A model generated the notes under the pieces. That model made no database searches, had not been told where the DNA came from, and saw nothing but the letters and a program-made list of their open reading frames with translations. Below, piece after piece: positions 62,838-64,000 of a DNA stretch of 64,000 nucleotides. The stretch is from the NCBI GenBank assembly GCA_963794185.1, contig CAWCDM010000113.1:67315-131314 (forward strand), in the 5' to 3' direction. The stretch is from JAMXLO01 sp963794185. GTDB taxonomy: Bacteria; Pseudomonadota; Alphaproteobacteria; Acetobacterales; Acetobacteraceae. Position 1 is the first letter of the stretch. Every line of letters begins with the position of its first letter. The position numbers were made by a program, and so were the translations under genes.

Positions 62838-64000
62838 TCATACTTCCAGCAGCAGCCGGCGCGGATCCTCCACGCCTTCCTTCACGCGCACCAGGAACGA
62901 CACCGCCTCGCTGCCATCGACGATGCGGTGATCGTAGCTCAGCGCGAGATACATCATCGGTCTGATCTCAACCTTGCCGCCGATCGCCATCGGCCTGTCC
63001 TGGATCTTGTGCATTCCCAGAATCCCCGACTGCGGCGGGTTGAGGATCGGCGTCGACATCAGCGAGCCGTAGACGCCGCCATTGGTGATGCTGAACGTGC
63101 CGCCGGTCAGCTCGTCCAGCTTCAGTGCGCCGTCGCGCGCGCGGCGGCCGAGATCGGCGATGGTGCGCTCGATGTCGGCGAAGCTCATGGCATCGGCGTC
63201 GCGGATCACCGGCACCACCAGCCCGGCCGATCCGCCCACCGCAATGCCCATATGGACAAAATTCTTGTAGACGATGTCGTCGCCGTCGATCTCGCCGTTC
63301 ACCGCGGGGAATTCCTTCAGCGCGGCAACGCACGCCTTGACGAAGAACGACATGAAGCCGAGCCGCGCGCCGTCGTGCTTCTTCTCGAACGCCTCGCGGT
63401 ATTCGCGGCGCAGCGCCATCACCGCCGACATGTCCACCTCGTTGAAGGTGGTCAGCATCGCCGCGGTGTTCTGTGCCTCTTTCAGCCGCGCCGCGATCGT
63501 GCGCCGCAGCCGCGTCATGCGCACCCGTTCCTCGCGCGGCTCCTCCACGCGCGGCGGCCTCGCAGCAGGGACCGGCGCGGCCGGGGCAGGGCGATCGAGG
63601 AACGCCAGCACGTCGCCCTTGGTGATGCGGCCGTCCTTGCCGCTTCCCGACCCGATCTGCACGGGCGACGAGTTGCCGCTCCTCGATCAGCTTGGCCGCG
63701 GCCGGCATCACCTGCACTTGGGTCTGCATCGGGGCCTGCGGCTGCACCGGCGGGCTGGCGGGACGCGTGACGGGGCCCAGCGGTCGAGGCGGCGGATGCA
63801 CGCCGGCCGGCGGGTTGGCGGCGGCGCGCGACTGCAGTGGCTGTGCCGCCTTGGCAGGGGCCGATGCGCCGGCCTCCAGCGTGGCCAGCAGCGCGCCAAC
63901 GGCGCCTCACTGCCCTCGGCCGCGACGATCGAACTCAGCACACCTGCGGCCGGGGCGGTGACCTCCACCGTGACCTTGAGGTCTCCAGTTCCACCAGCGG
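62838..64000 (-). pseudogene. odhB: 2-oxoglutarate dehydrogenase E2 (dihydrolipoyl succinyltransferase), partial and frameshifted
   Basis: The catalytic domain is intact from about 63660 down: TRLRRTIAARLKEAQNTAAM, FTITNGG-like FSITNGGVYGSLMSTPI, GILGMHKIQDRP and ALSYDHRIVDGSEAV with the His and Asp. Upstream, the peripheral binding domain and linker are in other frames: VMPAAAKLIEERQ breaks at about 63668, the lipoyl-domain tail breaks at about 63905, and ELET is followed by a missing base near 63982. The lipoyl Lys region lies at or beyond the right edge. Three indels within 320 bases of a normally essential gene suggest sequence errors at a contig end. Confidence 0.88.

Overview
The window is high-GC DNA from an alphaproteobacterium, most likely an Acetobacteraceae-type member of the Rhodospirillales. 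This is inferred from the gene set and not proven: a MucR regulator, a PQQ sugar dehydrogenase, several GMC oxidoreductases, many acyl-CoA dehydrogenases, an ADP-forming acyl-CoA synthetase, a probable hopanoid radical-SAM tail and GC-rich intergenic palindromes. No rRNA, tRNA or CRISPR array was seen.

Layout. 0-6.1 kb is a worn region: the tail of a radical-SAM enzyme, a COG4705-like membrane protein, a frameshifted Uma2 nuclease, two overlapping transposase relics that abut a broken LysR gene, an intact pirin divergent from that LysR, and a solute-binding protein with an internal deletion. 6.2-9.6 kb is a short glycan operon (GtrA, ExoY-like sugar transferase, two GT2 enzymes). 9.6-18 kb is a fatty acid or acyl-CoA catabolic block on the minus strand (SDR, three acyl-CoA dehydrogenases, ADP-forming acyl-CoA synthetase, alpha/beta hydrolase) with a divergent enoyl-CoA hydratase. 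18-36.9 kb is an accessory island: a shattered glycine-rich repeat (RTX-like) gene, a methyltransferase, an O-acyltransferase, an intact IS630 element with TA duplication, a GT61 enzyme, a P-loop sulfotransferase-like protein with a tandem-repeat coiled coil, a methyltransferase-WbsX fusion, a frameshifted GT2, a decayed second IS630, GMC genes and relics, a GT4 and an IS21 fragment. This looks like a surface polysaccharide or glycoprotein locus shaped by transposition.

36.9-50 kb holds a GMC oxidoreductase paired with a large di-heme cytochrome c, an orphan anti-sigma-like gene, a metallophosphoesterase, a DoxX-like protein, a three-gene operon (MetE/UROD-like protein, PQQ sugar dehydrogenase, amidohydrolase), RlpA, TauE/SafE, ArfB and MucR. 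50-58.8 kb is a catabolic cluster (DapA-like lyase, flavin monooxygenase-type acyl-CoA dehydrogenase homologue, VOC protein, two Fe(II)/2-oxoglutarate-type oxygenases, ThDP enzyme, CoxG-like protein, GMC oxidoreductase) whose substrate cannot be read from sequence. 58.8-64 kb is housekeeping: NTF2-like protein, pdxJ and pdxA overlapping as an operon, then lpd, a small conserved protein and the E2 of the 2-oxoglutarate dehydrogenase complex, running off the right edge.

About ten genes are broken by single-base frame changes with few nonsense codons, including the near-essential E2. Either the assembly carries many indel errors or several accessory genes are truly decaying. This should be settled before any loss-of-function claim is made.
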